Shown: positions 10,537 to 20,489 of the stretch, piece by piece
How positions within the stretch are numbered: the stretch's first letter is position 1
How the letters are laid out: every line of letters starts with the position of its first letter
From: Acidovorax sp.
Lineage (GTDB): Bacteria > Pseudomonadota > Gammaproteobacteria > Burkholderiales > Burkholderiaceae_C
Direction: 5' to 3'
NCBI RefSeq assembly: GCF_021287135.1
Contig: NZ_JAJTBB010000003.1
Coordinates: forward strand, 62,001-126,000
Length of the DNA: 64,000 nt
Made by a program: the position numbers and the translations under genes
Notes under the pieces: generated by a model
The model's database searches: none
What the model saw: the letters and a program-made list of their open reading frames with translations, nothing else
What the model was told of the DNA's origin: nothing

Positions 10537-11279
10537 TGAATGCTTCTCCCAAAATCACCCGGCTTGACGCCGCCCCGGGCCTGAGCCGCTACGCCGCCCT
10601 GGCGGCGGCGCTGCGCGCGCGCGTGGTGGCGGGCGAGTGGCCGCCCGGCTCGGCCCTGCCGGCCGAAAGCCTGCTGGCCACGGAGCACCAGGTGGCGCTG
10701 GGCACCATGCGGCGGGCGCTGGAGCTGCTGGTGGCCGAAGGCTTGGTGGAGCGGGTGCACGGCCGGGGCACCTTCGTGCGCCAGGGCATCGCGGGCGCGT
10801 CCATGCTGCGGTTCTTCCGCTTTGACGGCGGCAGTGGCGAGGTGCCGCGTTCGCGCATCCTCTCCCGCCAGCGCACGGCCGCCCCCGCCGCCGTGGCCCG
10901 CCGCCTGGGCCTGGCCGCGGGCGAAATGGTGCTGCGGCTGCAGCGCCTGCGCCTGCTGGCCGATCAGCCCTGCCTGCTGGAGGACCTGTGGCTGCCGCTG
11001 GACGTGTTCGCACCGCTGGCCGAGGGCAGCACCGACACCTGGGACGACCTGCTCTACCCCCTGTTCGCCCGCCGGTGCGGCGTCCACGTCCACCGTGCGG
11101 TGGACGAGATCGGCTTTGCCTCTCTGACGGCCGCGCAGGCGCGGCACCTCGGCCTGGCGGCCGGCCATCCGGGCGTGGTGGTCCAGCGCGCCGCCTACGA
11201 CCTGGGCGGGCGCTGCATCGAATGGCGCACCACCCGCGGGGATGCCAACGCCTTCCACTACACCGTGACCATCACTTGA
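10536..11279 (+). CDS. GntR-family regulator with UTRA domain (HutC subfamily)
   Basis: 247 aa. The N-terminal winged helix-turn-helix (residues ~20-85, PPGSALPAESLLA, then VERVHGRGTFVR) precedes a UTRA effector domain. The family represses catabolic or transport operons until a small ligand binds. It is followed by a Bug-type binding protein and an amidohydrolase, so the ligand is probably their substrate or a product. A palindrome touches the start codon. The only ribosome-site candidate (GAGGA) is ~14 bases away, so translation may be leaderless or the start may differ. Confidence 0.88.
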   Translation: MNASPKITRLDAAPGLSRYAALAAALRARVVAGEWPPGSALPAESLLATEHQVALGTMRRALELLVAEGLVERVHGRGTFVRQGIAGASMLRFFRFDGGSGEVPRSRILSRQRTAAPAAVARRLGLAAGEMVLRLQRLRLLADQPCLLEDLWLPLDVFAPLAEGSTDTWDDLLYPLFARRCGVHVHRAVDEIGFASLTAAQARHLGLAAGHPGVVVQRAAYDLGGRCIEWRTTRGDANAFHYTVTIT

Positions 11280-11307
11280 CTTGAAAACACCCACCAGGAG
11301 ACAACGC

Positions 11308-12321
11308 ATGACCTCTTTCCCCTCCACACCGCCGGGCACGGCCACCCTGTCGCGCCGCACGGCACTGGCCGCCGTGGGCGCCGCCTTGGCCGCGCCCTGG
11401 GTGCATGCGCGTGCCGCCGGCCTGGGCGGCGGACGCACCGTGACGCTGGTGGTGTCCTACCCCGCCGGCGGCGGCGCCGACCTGATGGCCCGCATCCTTG
11501 CGCCCCGCATGGCCGAGGCCCTGGGCCAGGGCGTGGTGGTGGACAACAAGCCCGGCGCCAGCGGCCAGCTGGCCGCCGCCGCGGTGGCCCGCGCCACGCC
11601 GGACGGCACCACCCTGCTGCTGGACGCGTCTTCGTTCGCGGTCAACCCTTCGCTGTACCCCAAGCTGCCTTACGACAGCAACACGGCTTTCGTGCCGCTG
11701 GCGGTGCTGGCCACGTTCCCGAACGTGCTGGTGTGCCACCCCGGGTTTGGCGCGCAGTCGGTCAAGGACGTCATCGCGCGTGCCAAGGCCAAGCCGGACG
11801 ATGTGGCCTATGCCTCGTCGGGCAACGGCTCAGCGCAGCACCTGGCGGGCGCGTTGTTTGAAGACCGCGCGGGGGTGCGGCTGTCGCACATTCCCTACCG
11901 GGGCGGCGGCCCGGCCATGAACGATGTGATGGGCGGGCAGGTGCCGCTGTTCTTTGCCAACGTGGCCTCGTCGCTGGGCCACATCCAGGCGGGCAAGCTG
12001 CGGCCGCTGGCCGTGACCAGCGCGGTGCGCGCCCGGTCGCTGCCCGACGTGCCCACCATGGCCCAGGCCGGCGTGCCCGACTACGAGGTGCTGGAGTGGA
12101 ACCCGGTGCTGGCCCCTGCCGGCATCGCGCCGGAGGTGCGCACCCAGCTGGTGGGCGCAATCCGCAAGGCGCTGGCCGACTCCGAAGTGCTGGGCCGCAT
12201 CCGCGCGCTGGGCGGGGATGTCTTTGCAGACGCCACCCAGGCCAGCGCGGGCAAGTTCATCCAGGCGCAGCAGGCCCAGTGGGCCAAGGTCATCCGCGAC
12301 CGCAAGATCACGGTGGGCTGA
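11308..12321 (+). CDS. Bug/TctC-type periplasmic solute-binding protein
   Basis: 337 aa. The N-terminus has a twin-arginine-like signal (LSRRTALAAVGAALAAPWVHARA), then the family start RTVTLVVSYPAGGGADLMAR and conserved IPYRGGGPAMNDVMGGQV. Members capture carboxylates or aromatic acids for tripartite tricarboxylate transporters or act as orphan sensors. No membrane partner (tctA/tctB) is here, as is common in Comamonadaceae. Start chosen from an AGGAG eight bases upstream of ATG. It is followed two bases later by an amidohydrolase that probably acts on the same ligand. Confidence 0.9.
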   Translation: MTSFPSTPPGTATLSRRTALAAVGAALAAPWVHARAAGLGGGRTVTLVVSYPAGGGADLMARILAPRMAEALGQGVVVDNKPGASGQLAAAAVARATPDGTTLLLDASSFAVNPSLYPKLPYDSNTAFVPLAVLATFPNVLVCHPGFGAQSVKDVIARAKAKPDDVAYASSGNGSAQHLAGALFEDRAGVRLSHIPYRGGGPAMNDVMGGQVPLFFANVASSLGHIQAGKLRPLAVTSAVRARSLPDVPTMAQAGVPDYEVLEWNPVLAPAGIAPEVRTQLVGAIRKALADSEVLGRIRALGGDVFADATQASAGKFIQAQQAQWAKVIRDRKITVG

Positions 12322-12323
12322 CC

Positions 12324-13145
12324 GTGGAGGAACTGGCAACGCCTGGGGCGCACGGCACACCGGCACGCGGTGGGTGGGACGCGCACGTTCACGTTTTTGA
12401 CGCCGCGGCACCCGTCCAGGCCGGGCACTACCGGCCCGCGCACCAGCCGCTGGAACGCATCGAGGCCGAGGCCGCCCGCCTGGGCGTGCACCACCTGGTG
12501 CTGGTGCAGCCCAGCGTCTACGGCACCGACAACCAGCTGCTGCTGCAGGCCCTGGCGCGCGAGCCCGGGCGCCACCGCGGCGTGGTCGTGGTGGATGCGG
12601 ACATCACCGAAAGTGCCTTGGAGGCCCTCCACGCCGCCGGGGTGCGCGGGGTGCGGTTCAACCTGGTGTCGCCCGTGGGCAATGGCGCGCAGGCGATGCG
12701 GGCGCTGTCGCCTGCGCTGAAGGCGCTGGGCTGGCACGTGCAGTGGTACGCCGCCGCAGGTCAGATGGCGCAGATCGCCGAGCTGCACGCGGGCACGGGC
12801 CTGCCCTGCGTGCTGGACCACCTTGCGGGCCTGCACGCCGCGCTGGCGCCGGACGACGCGGCCTGGCAGGCGCTGGCGCGCCTGGCCGACCAGGGGGCCT
12901 GGGTCAAGCTCTCGGGCTGGTACCGCCTGCAGGCGCAAGCGCCGTACAGCACCCTGCTGGGCAACGTGCGCCGCGTGGCGGCGCTGGTGGGCGACCGCCT
13001 GGTGTGGGGCTCCGACTGGCCCCACACGGCGTTTGCGCCGGATGCCTTGCCCGCCTATGCGAGCGTGTGGGCGCCGGTGGTGGAGGCGCTGGGGCCGGCG
13101 CGGGCCGCCCAGGTGCTCCAGGCGGGCGCAGTGCTGTACCGCTGA
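12324..13145 (+). CDS. Amidohydrolase-family TIM-barrel hydrolase
   Basis: 273 aa from a GTG two bases after the upstream stop. The metal-binding start WDAHVHVFD, central LDHLAGLHAAL, and C-terminal WGSDWPHT are typical of the amidohydrolase-2 / 2-pyrone-4,6-dicarboxylate lactonase-like family. Members hydrolyse lactones or decarboxylate aromatic-acid breakdown products. The substrate cannot be told from sequence, but tight coupling to the binding protein and GntR regulator suggests a small catabolic operon for an organic acid. Confidence 0.85.
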   Translation: MEELATPGAHGTPARGGWDAHVHVFDAAAPVQAGHYRPAHQPLERIEAEAARLGVHHLVLVQPSVYGTDNQLLLQALAREPGRHRGVVVVDADITESALEALHAAGVRGVRFNLVSPVGNGAQAMRALSPALKALGWHVQWYAAAGQMAQIAELHAGTGLPCVLDHLAGLHAALAPDDAAWQALARLADQGAWVKLSGWYRLQAQAPYSTLLGNVRRVAALVGDRLVWGSDWPHTAFAPDALPAYASVWAPVVEALGPARAAQVLQAGAVLYR

Positions 13146-13285
13146 GCCGGCTGCGCCCGGTCGCCGGGCACTGGTGGCGGCGCCAGGCGGGCGGGTGTGG
13201 CGAGGGCGCGGAAAAAGCCCCGCTTAAGATGGCGCTGGTGTAATCACCGGCCCGTGATTTTTCTGCCCGGCTTGCCGTACCGTCC

Positions 13286-14239
13286 ATGTCGTCCGCACCC
13301 CCTGTCGCTTCCCATCCCTGGCTCTCTCCCCGCAACCTGCTTTGGGCCTCCGTGGCCGTGGCCGTGGTCACCATTGCGCTCAAGACGCTGGCCTGGGTGG
13401 TCACTGGCTCCGTGGGTTTGCTGTCGGACGCCATGGAATCGTTCGTGAACCTGGCCAGCGCTATGTTCGCCCTGGCCATGGTCACCGTGGCCCAGCGCCC
13501 TGCAGACGACGACCACCCCTACGGCCACCACAAGGCGGAGTATTTTTCCTCGGGCTTCGAGGGCATTCTCATCGTGGGCGTTTCGGCCGGCATCCTGTGG
13601 GCGGCCGGCCACCGGCTGGTGGACCCGCAGCCGCTGGAGCAGGTGGGCTGGGGCCTGGGCCTGTCGGTCCTCAGCTCGGCCCTCAACGGCCTGCTGGCCT
13701 GGGTGATGTTCCGCTCCGCACGCGAGCACCGTTCCATTGCGCTGGAGGCCGATGCGCGGCACCTGGTCACCGATGTGTGGACCTCGGCCGGCGTGCTGGT
13801 GGGCATTGCCGGCGCGGCCTTGACCGGCTGGCTGTGGCTGGACGCGCTGGCTGCCATCGCGGTGGCGCTGAACATTCTCAAGGAAGGGGCCGAACTGGTC
13901 TGGCGCTCCTCGCAGGGCCTCATGGACGCCGCGGTCGAGCCCGAGGTGCAGGCCGCCATCGACAGCACGCTGCAGCAGTTCGTGCAGGCCCAGCCGCCGG
14001 GGGCCGTGCGTTTTGACCATGTGTCCACCCGCCGCGCAGGGCAGCGCCAGTTTGTGGACATGCACCTGCACATGCCCGCGCACTGGACGCTGCGCCATGC
14101 CGCCGAGCTGCGCGGCCAGGTAGAGCGCGCCCTGATGGCGGCCGTGCCCGGCCTGCGCGCCACCATCGAGCTGCTGCCCACCGATGTGGAGGCGCATTTT
14201 GACGACCGCCCCGATGAAGACAAGGATGCCGTGAAGTGA
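13286..14239 (+). CDS. Cation diffusion facilitator metal exporter
   Basis: 317 aa. Six membrane segments (residues ~15-210) and a cytoplasmic C-terminal domain, the CDF plan. Metal-site residues appear in [11 protein letters not shown] and HLVTDVWTS, with the [10 protein letters not shown] loop after helix 2. It likely exports Zn, Fe or Mn in exchange for protons; the metal is not assignable. Its stop overlaps the start of dtd by four bases. Confidence 0.9.
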   Translation: MSSAPPVASHPWLSPRNLLWASVAVAVVTIALKTLAWVVTGSVGLLSDAMESFVNLASAMFALAMVTVAQRPADDDHPYGHHKAEYFSSGFEGILIVGVSAGILWAAGHRLVDPQPLEQVGWGLGLSVLSSALNGLLAWVMFRSAREHRSIALEADARHLVTDVWTSAGVLVGIAGAALTGWLWLDALAAIAVALNILKEGAELVWRSSQGLMDAAVEPEVQAAIDSTLQQFVQAQPPGAVRFDHVSTRRAGQRQFVDMHLHMPAHWTLRHAAELRGQVERALMAAVPGLRATIELLPTDVEAHFDDRPDEDKDAVK

Positions 14240-14694
14240 TCAGCGTATTGCAGCGCGTGCGCGAGGCACGCGTGGAGGTGGCCGGGCAGGCCGTGGGCGC
14301 CATTGGCGCAGGCCTGTTGGTACTGGTGTGCGCCGAGCGCGGCGACACCGAGGCCGAGGCGGACCGGCTGCTGGCCAAGGTGTTGAAGCTGCGCATCTTC
14401 AGCGACACCGCCGGCAAGATGAACCAGAGCGTGCAGGATGTGGGCGGGGGGCTGCTGGTGGTGAGCCAGTTCACCCTGGCCGCCGACACCACGGGTGGCA
14501 ACCGCCCCAGCTTCACCCAGGCGGCCGCGCCTGCGGAGGGCCAGCGCCTGTACGACTACTTCGTGGCCCAGGCCCGTGCGGCCCACCCGGTGGTGGCCAC
14601 CGGGCAGTTCGCTGCGGACATGCGGGTGCACCTGGTCAACGACGGGCCGGTAACCATTCCGATGCGGATGGCACCAGCGGCGCCAGCGGCGTAA
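14236..14694 (+). CDS. dtd: D-aminoacyl-tRNA deacylase
   Basis: 152 aa from a GTG overlapping the previous stop (GTGA). Signature [17 protein letters not shown] and C-terminal NDGPVTIPM are the DTD active-site motifs. It removes D-amino acids (and glycine from tRNA-Ala) wrongly attached to tRNA. The overlap implies translational coupling to the CDF gene, although the functions are unrelated. Confidence 0.93.
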   Translation: MISVLQRVREARVEVAGQAVGAIGAGLLVLVCAERGDTEAEADRLLAKVLKLRIFSDTAGKMNQSVQDVGGGLLVVSQFTLAADTTGGNRPSFTQAAAPAEGQRLYDYFVAQARAAHPVVATGQFAADMRVHLVNDGPVTIPMRMAPAAPAA

Positions 14695-14832
14695 AGCCCA
14701 CCGGTGCGGTCCGGGCAAGCGCCTTTCCACGCGGTGTCCTGGGAATCCCAGGCGACAGGCTTGCCGGCGCAAACCCGGTAGGCTTGGCGCCCGCCGAGTT
14801 GACCCTTTCGCCCACCACCGCCGCCGCCGCCC

Positions 14833-16092
14833 GTGACACCGCCTTCCGCTCCGCCCGCCGAATTGCCTTCGCTCCCGCGGCCCCTGTGGGCCATGTACCT
14901 GTGCCTGCTGTCTGCCTTTGCGCTGAGCCAGGCCTACCGCACGGTGGCCAGCATCATCGCCCCCGGCCTCCAGGCGGACTTTGGCATTTCAGCAGACTCC
15001 CTGGGCGCCTTCGCGGGCTTGTTCGGCCTGTCCTTCGGGGTGGCCCAGTTGCTCATGGGGATCGGCATGGACCTGTACGGACTGCGCCGCACCGTGCTGA
15101 CGGCGTTTCCGCTGGCCGCGGTGGGCGCCGCGGTGTCGGCCGCCGCCCCCAGCTACGGCTGGCTGATGCTGGGCCAGTTGCTGATCGGCGTGGGCTGCTC
15201 GCCGGCCTTTCTGGCCAGCACGGTCTTTGTGGCGCGGCACTTCCCGGCGCAGCGCTTTGCGTTTTTCTCGGGCGTGGGCATGGGGGTGGGCGGGCTGGGG
15301 CTTTTGTTCACCGGCACCCCGCTCGCCTGGATGGTGCAGCACGGGGGCTGGCGCACAGGTTTCGGCCTGCTGGCCGCGCTGTCGCTGCTGTCGTGGCTGC
15401 TGATCTTCCTGCGCGTGCGGGAGCCCGCCTTGCCCCACGTGCCCCGGGGGCCGCGCGAATCCTGGGCCCAGGCCGCAGGCCGCTTCGGCGCCCTGTTCAA
15501 GGTGCCGCACACCTGGGGCATCCTGATCCTGGGCATGTGCTGCTACGCGGCCTTCCTGTCCCTGCGCGGCCTGTGGCTCGGGCCCCTGCTGATGGGGCGC
15601 TACGGCTTTTCCCTGGTCGAAACCGGCAACGTGGCCTTGGTGCTGTCCATGCTTTCGCTGTTCATGCCCGCGCTGTTCGGGCGCATGGACCCCGGCCCGG
15701 CCCGGCGGCGGAGCTGGATCACCCGCTTTTCGCTGCTCATGGGTGGGCTGTTTCTGGTGCTGGCGTTCACGCACCATGCGGCCGCCAACGTGGTGCTTAT
15801 CCTGGCCATGGGCCTGCTGTCCGGCTATGGCGTGCTGCAGTATGCCGACGTGCGCTCCTCGTACCCCGCGGAGATGACGGGGCGGGCCCTGTCGCTGTAC
15901 ACCATGTCGATGTTCCTGGGCGTGGCCTGGATGCAGTGGCTCACCGGCCTGCTGGCGGCCTGGGCCCAGCGCCAGGGCATCGAGCCCTACCAGGCCGTCA
16001 TGGTCTGCATTGCCTGCGTGCTGGGTGCGGCCTCCGCGGCGTTCCGCTTCCTGCCGCGTTCGCCATTGCTGGAGCGCAGCGCGCGGCATTGA
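14833..16092 (+). CDS. MFS transporter
   Basis: 419 aa from a GTG, with about twelve hydrophobic segments. MFS markers include GMDLYGLRRT between helices 2 and 3 and a long central loop near residue 215. Substrate unknown. It is preceded by 138 bp of apparently non-coding sequence after dtd, and converges on the TauE-type gene with 22 bp between the stops. Confidence 0.85.
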   Translation: MTPPSAPPAELPSLPRPLWAMYLCLLSAFALSQAYRTVASIIAPGLQADFGISADSLGAFAGLFGLSFGVAQLLMGIGMDLYGLRRTVLTAFPLAAVGAAVSAAAPSYGWLMLGQLLIGVGCSPAFLASTVFVARHFPAQRFAFFSGVGMGVGGLGLLFTGTPLAWMVQHGGWRTGFGLLAALSLLSWLLIFLRVREPALPHVPRGPRESWAQAAGRFGALFKVPHTWGILILGMCCYAAFLSLRGLWLGPLLMGRYGFSLVETGNVALVLSMLSLFMPALFGRMDPGPARRRSWITRFSLLMGGLFLVLAFTHHAAANVVLILAMGLLSGYGVLQYADVRSSYPAEMTGRALSLYTMSMFLGVAWMQWLTGLLAAWAQRQGIEPYQAVMVCIACVLGAASAAFRFLPRSPLLERSARH

Positions 16093-16114
16093 CACGGACG
16101 GCGCGGGTGGAGGA

Positions 16115-16858
16115 TCAGCCGCGCAGGAAGAACAACCCCGCCATCACCAGCCCGGTGGCCACGATGCCCCAGCGCAGCCACTGCGCAGGAATGCGCCGCG
16201 CCACGCGCGCACCGCCATAGCCGCCGGCCGTGGCGGCCGCCATCATCAGCAGCGCCTGGGGCCACAGCACCACGCCGCCCGCGGCATAGATGGCCACGGC
16301 AATGGCCGTGAGCAGGGCCGACACCCAGTTCTTCAGGCCGTTCATGGCGTTGAGCTGGGTCTGACCCAGCAGGCCGAACAGCGCCAGCAGCAGGATGCCC
16401 AGGCCCCCGTTGAAATAGCCGCCGTAGGCCGCCACCGCCAGCACGCCCACCGTGGCGCGGGCCGTGGACGGCTGGCCGCCGCCCGCCAGGCGCTGGCGAA
16501 TCCAAGGCCCAAAGGCGAACAGCGCCGTGGCCGCCAGCAGCAGCCACGGCACGACGCGGCGGAAGGTGGCGTCCGGCGTGACCAGCAGCAGCGCCGCACC
16601 GCTGGCGCCGCCCAGCAGCGACAGTACGACGATGAGCCGCATCGACAGCCCCGGCGGCGGGGCCGTGTCTTCCCGAAAGCCCCAGGCGCCGGCCACGTAG
16701 CCGGGCAGCAGCGCCACCGTGCCGGTGGCATTGGCGACCACCGGCGGGACGCCGGTAAAGACCAGGGCGGGCAGGGTCAGGAAGCTGCCTCCGCCGGCAA
16801 CGGCGTTGAGGGCGCCGGCGATGAAGGCGGCGGCAAGGAGCAAGGCGGTGTCGAACAT
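16115..16858 (-). CDS. TauE/SafE-family membrane permease
   Basis: 247 aa, eight or so hydrophobic segments. It carries the family repeat start GALNAVAGGGSFLTLPAL and its counterpart YGGYFNGGLGILLLAL. The family includes sulfite, sulfoacetate and other anion exporters; the substrate is not known here. I start at MFDTALLL; an ATG nine codons upstream is in frame. No sulfur metabolism genes are adjacent. Confidence 0.88.
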   Translation of the reverse strand: MFDTALLLAAAFIAGALNAVAGGGSFLTLPALVFTGVPPVVANATGTVALLPGYVAGAWGFREDTAPPPGLSMRLIVVLSLLGGASGAALLLVTPDATFRRVVPWLLLAATALFAFGPWIRQRLAGGGQPSTARATVGVLAVAAYGGYFNGGLGILLLALFGLLGQTQLNAMNGLKNWVSALLTAIAVAIYAAGGVVLWPQALLMMAAATAGGYGGARVARRIPAQWLRWGIVATGLVMAGLFFLRG

Positions 16859-16999
16859 CCGCCGATGGTAGGGGGTAGCGCCCACGCCATTGGCGACGGC
16901 GCGGGTGCAACACTTTTGCCTGTGCCGGCGTCTCTCAGCCTCTCAGGCACCGCGGCCGGTCAACAGCCTTTACGGGAGGTGCAGCCGCCGCCTGCGCAA

Positions 17000-18763
17000 T
17001 CAGTACAGATAAACCGCGTTGGGCGCGGCGGGCTTGGTGCCATCCCTGGCGCTGCTGGTGGCCACGGCCAGGGTACTGGCATCGCCGGACAGAGCCACGC
17101 CCGCACCGAAGCGCGCCAATGCGCGTGGCTGAGGCGCCTTGATATACGCGCTGTACGCCCAGGTGGTGCCGTTGCGGCGATAGAGGTTGACAGCGCCCGC
17201 CGAGGAGGCATCCTGGTTGTTGGCGTTACCGTTGATGCCGGGGGCGTTGCTGGCGTCATACGGGTTGCTCAGGGCGAGCGTGCGGCCATCTTCCGAAAGC
17301 GACAACACGGCGCTGAACAACTCATTGATCCCAACCGTGACCGGGAATGCGGGTTGTTGCTCCCAGGCACTGGCCGTGCGGGTGAACGTCAGCAACTGAA
17401 CATCAAAGTCTACAGAACGGTCCAGAACGGCCAACGTGCGGCCATCGCCCGACAGGACGAAGGGCCGGGGATCGACCTCACCGGCGCGTACGCGCCATAC
17501 CGGCACGGGAGCGCTCCAGGCGTTGCCGAGCCGGGTGAGGACCGACACGTCCCTGTCCGTGCTTGCGGCGAGGACGCTGCCATCGCTCGACAGGGCCAGC
17601 ACCTCCCCGAAACGGGTCGCGCCCGGGTCGGGGTTGCTGCCGGGCAGGTGCGCCTGCTCGGCCCAGGCGCCGTTGTTCCGGGCAAAGGTGTGCACGGCGC
17701 CCTTGCCGCCGCCAAAAATGGTTTGGGAAATGAAGGAGAGCCGACCGCTGGCGCTGGCGGTCCCCTGCGTGAAGTCAGCGCCTTCTTCGGGCGCTGCCAC
17801 AGCCAGCAGGTTTCCGTCTGCTGACAGGGCCACACTGAAGCCAAAGTGCTGCGGAGTACAGGGGAAGGCAGACACGCCGGTAATGTCATCGAAGGTGCAG
17901 GTCTCGACTTTCACGGGCGTGTTCCGGGACTTGACGTAGGCCTGTTGGCCCCAGCTGCCACCGCTGCGGGTGAAGACGTATGCGGCCCCTGCGCCGTACG
18001 CGTCGCGGTTGGACGCATCGCCGTTGATGCCTCGCGCGTTGCTTCTTTCCTCCGGCGCACCCACGGCCAGCGTGCCGCCGTCGGCCGACAGCGCGAGGCT
18101 GGCGCCAAAGGCCCGCTTCTCTGTGGGACTGCTGCCTTCCAGCCGCGCCTGCTGGCTCCAGACACCGTCCGGCATGCTGCGGCTGAAGACGTAGACCGCG
18201 CCTGCCTCTGCCAGGCCGCCTGAACTGACCTCGCTCGGCGAACCGACAGCCAGCGTCGCCCCGTCGGCCGACAGGGCAATCGCGTTCTTGTAGTCCCCTA
18301 ACCGCCTGGACGGTTCGCCAACAGGTAGCTCGAAGTGCCCTATGGCCTGGGTGAGGTCGGGGGTGACCGCGGCAGTGAGCGGGCCGCAGCCGTTCGCATC
18401 GCAGGCGCGCAGCCGATAGGTGGCATTCACGCGTTCGTGCAGCATTTGCGCGGCCAGGCTGTGCGTGTACGTGGTGCTGGTAATGGCGCCGCCAATCTGC
18501 GTTTCGGGCAGGGGACCCGCCGCGCCATCGGGGTCTTCGAACAGTTGGTATTGGGTAGCGTTGGGCGTGGGGGTCCAACTGAAGTGGTAGGCCTTGGTGC
18601 CGTAGCCCACGCTGAAGCCCGATGGCGCCGCCGTAGCGTCGGAGCCGGAGTTGCCGCCCCCGCAGGCCGCGAGAAGCAGAGGCGCTGCCAGCAGCATTGC
18701 ACGATGGAAGAATGACAGCCCGGAATGTGCTCTGGGGGCGGGGCGGTGCAGGAAATGGGCCAT
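17000..18763 (-). CDS. FG-GAP-like repeat lipoprotein
   Basis: 587 aa. A signal peptide ends in a lipobox (LLLAAC) followed by Gly/Ser, so it should be lipid-anchored. A short fibronectin-like stretch (SWTPTPNATQYQLFEDPDG) precedes seven repeats with the core ALSADG.TLAVG, as in integrin-type FG-GAP propellers, spaced ~45-75 residues. Such domains usually bind surfaces or ligands. Start chosen from GAGGAG nine bases upstream of ATG. Slightly lower GC than the neighbours. Function unknown. Confidence 0.82.
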   Translation of the reverse strand: MAHFLHRPAPRAHSGLSFFHRAMLLAAPLLLAACGGGNSGSDATAAPSGFSVGYGTKAYHFSWTPTPNATQYQLFEDPDGAAGPLPETQIGGAITSTTYTHSLAAQMLHERVNATYRLRACDANGCGPLTAAVTPDLTQAIGHFELPVGEPSRRLGDYKNAIALSADGATLAVGSPSEVSSGGLAEAGAVYVFSRSMPDGVWSQQARLEGSSPTEKRAFGASLALSADGGTLAVGAPEERSNARGINGDASNRDAYGAGAAYVFTRSGGSWGQQAYVKSRNTPVKVETCTFDDITGVSAFPCTPQHFGFSVALSADGNLLAVAAPEEGADFTQGTASASGRLSFISQTIFGGGKGAVHTFARNNGAWAEQAHLPGSNPDPGATRFGEVLALSSDGSVLAASTDRDVSVLTRLGNAWSAPVPVWRVRAGEVDPRPFVLSGDGRTLAVLDRSVDFDVQLLTFTRTASAWEQQPAFPVTVGINELFSAVLSLSEDGRTLALSNPYDASNAPGINGNANNQDASSAGAVNLYRRNGTTWAYSAYIKAPQPRALARFGAGVALSGDASTLAVATSSARDGTKPAAPNAVYLY

Positions 18764-18947
18764 GGAGTCGGCTCCTCGGACGAACGGGTAGGCAGCAGAG
18801 GGCGCGCCGATGGAGGGGCCTGCAGGCCTGCAACACGCGCCGGGTGGAGAATCATCACGCATCACAGCGGTGCCGCGTACCCGGGGGGCGGGAACTGTGT
18901 ACCAAATGGTAAAAATTGCGTGGCCGCCCGTTTTTTTCGGAGGGCGT

Positions 18948-19409
18948 TCAGGAGCTTGCGTACGGGTCCGCAAACCCCAGTTCGCGCAGTATGGCGGTTT
19001 CGTAGTCTTCCATCTCCTGCGCATCGGCCTCGCTGGTTTCATGGTCCCAGCCCTGGGCGTGCAGGGTGCCGTGCACCAGCATGTGGGCGTAGTGCTCTTC
19101 CAGGCTCTTGTTCTGCTCCTGGGCCTCACGCTCGATCACCGGGGCGCACAGCACCAGGTCGGCCGTCACCACGGGCTCCTGGGTGTAGTCGAACGTGAGC
19201 ACGTTGGTGGCGTAGTCCTTGTGGCGGTACTCGCGGTTGAGCTGCTGCCCTTCGTCGGCGCCGACGATGCGCACGGTGATCTCGGCATCGGTGGCCAGGG
19301 CGTGGCGGATCCAGCGGGCCACCTTGTGGCGGGGCAGTAGGGCGCGGTGGGCGGCCGCGCCGTCGAACCGGCCGAACTGCAGGGACAGAGAGACTTGGTT
19401 CAAGGGCAT
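18948..19409 (-). CDS. ybeY: Endoribonuclease YbeY
   Basis: 153 aa. The zinc-binding signature [11 protein letters not shown] is complete, and ATNVLTFDY is typical of the family. YbeY works in 16S rRNA 3'-end processing and ribosome quality control. It follows phoH on the same strand, the usual arrangement, but here the 79-bp gap contains a copy of the dispersed palindromic element. Confidence 0.95.
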   Translation of the reverse strand: MPLNQVSLSLQFGRFDGAAAHRALLPRHKVARWIRHALATDAEITVRIVGADEGQQLNREYRHKDYATNVLTFDYTQEPVVTADLVLCAPVIEREAQEQNKSLEEHYAHMLVHGTLHAQGWDHETSEADAQEMEDYETAILRELGFADPYASS

Positions 19410-19413
19410 TTAG

Positions 19414-19467
19414 AGCTTTTTTGGCCTCTAGCGCTTGCTGGGTAAGCGCTAGTAGCTATAAAAATAT
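19414..19467. repeat. Dispersed palindromic element, copy 1 (intergenic)
   Basis: CTAGCGCTT and AAGCGCTAG form a perfect 9-bp stem with a seven-base loop, flanked by TAGCTATAAAAAT on one side and TTTTTTGGCC on the other. It fills most of the phoH-ybeY gap. The same layout recurs at 28879, 34824, 35983, 52887 and 59741. Confidence 0.85.
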
Positions 19468-19488
19468 GAGTATCGAGGCGCGGGAAGA

Positions 19489-20442
19489 TCACTCGCGCGC
19501 GGCGGAGGTGGCGCGGCGCGGAGCGTCGTAGGCGTCCACGATGCGCGCCACCAGCGGGTGGCGCACCACGTCGGCGCTGGTGAACCGGGTGACGGCGATG
19601 CCCTTGACGCGCTTGAGCACGCGCTCGGCGTCCACCAGCCCGCTCATGGCGCCCTTGGGCAGGTCGATCTGGCTCACGTCGCCCGTCACCACGGCCTTGG
19701 CGCCGAAGCCGATGCGGGTGAGGAACATCTTCATCTGTTCGGGCGTGGTGTTCTGCGCTTCGTCGAGGATGACGAAGGCGTTGTTCAGCGTGCGCCCGCG
19801 CATGAAGGCCAGCGGCGCAATCTCCAGCGCGTTGCGCTCGAAGGCCTTTTGCACTTTGTCGTAGCCCATCAGCTCGTACAGCGCGTCGTACAGCGGGCGC
19901 AGGTAGGGGTCCACCTTTTGTGCCAGGTCGCCGGGCAGGAAGCCCAGGCGCTCGCCGGCCTCCACTGCCGGGCGGGTGAGCACGATGCGCTGCACGCTGC
20001 TGCGCTCCAACGCATCCACGGCGCAGGCCACGGCCAGGTAGGTCTTGCCCGTGCCAGCGGGGCCAATGCCGAAGGTGATGTCGTGCGTGGCGATGTTCTG
20101 CAGGTACAGGTTCTGCGTGGCCGTGCGCCCGCGCAGGTCGGCGCGGCGGGTGTTGAGCACGGGGCCGTCCTCGGGCGCGTCCACCAGCTCGGCATCGCCC
20201 GCCAGCATGAGCTGCAGCGTGTCTTCCGAAATCGGGTGGTCCGCCATCTCGTACAGCGCCTGCAGCAGCTCCATGGCCTGCGTGGCTGCGGCCTTGGGCC
20301 CGTCCACCTTGAACTGCTCGTGCCGGTGCGCGATGGACACGGCCAGCGCCGTCTCGATGGTGCGCAGGTGCACGTCGGCCGGGCCGCACAGGTGCGACAG
20401 GCGGGTGTTGTTGTGGGGGGTGAAAGTGTGGCGCTGGATCAC
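19489..20442 (-). CDS. phoH: PhoH-family ATPase
   Basis: 317 aa from a GTG (VIQRHTFTP). Walker A is GIGPAGTGKTY and Walker B VILDEAQNTT. PhoH-like proteins are cytoplasmic ATPases related to helicase domains and usually neighbour ybeY, hinting at RNA metabolism. A TTG 16 codons upstream would also be in frame, but it would overlap the divergent ruvA start. The divergent gap from the GTG to ruvA is only 47 bp. Confidence 0.92.
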   Translation of the reverse strand: MIQRHTFTPHNNTRLSHLCGPADVHLRTIETALAVSIAHRHEQFKVDGPKAAATQAMELLQALYEMADHPISEDTLQLMLAGDAELVDAPEDGPVLNTRRADLRGRTATQNLYLQNIATHDITFGIGPAGTGKTYLAVACAVDALERSSVQRIVLTRPAVEAGERLGFLPGDLAQKVDPYLRPLYDALYELMGYDKVQKAFERNALEIAPLAFMRGRTLNNAFVILDEAQNTTPEQMKMFLTRIGFGAKAVVTGDVSQIDLPKGAMSGLVDAERVLKRVKGIAVTRFTSADVVRHPLVARIVDAYDAPRRATSAARE

Positions 20443-20489
20443 GCGGATAATTCCGGTTGGACTGCCGCAGGGTGCGGCAAAGGACACCA

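Noticed and set aside
7727-10558. A 943-codon open frame on the minus strand running across dbpA
   Set aside because: Only its last ~387 codons form a kinase; the rest is antisense to dbpA and has no domain features, an effect of high GC codon bias.
14695-14832. Coding sequence or RNA between dtd and the MFS gene
   Set aside because: Short, no start with a ribosome site and no stable structure beyond ordinary GC pairing.
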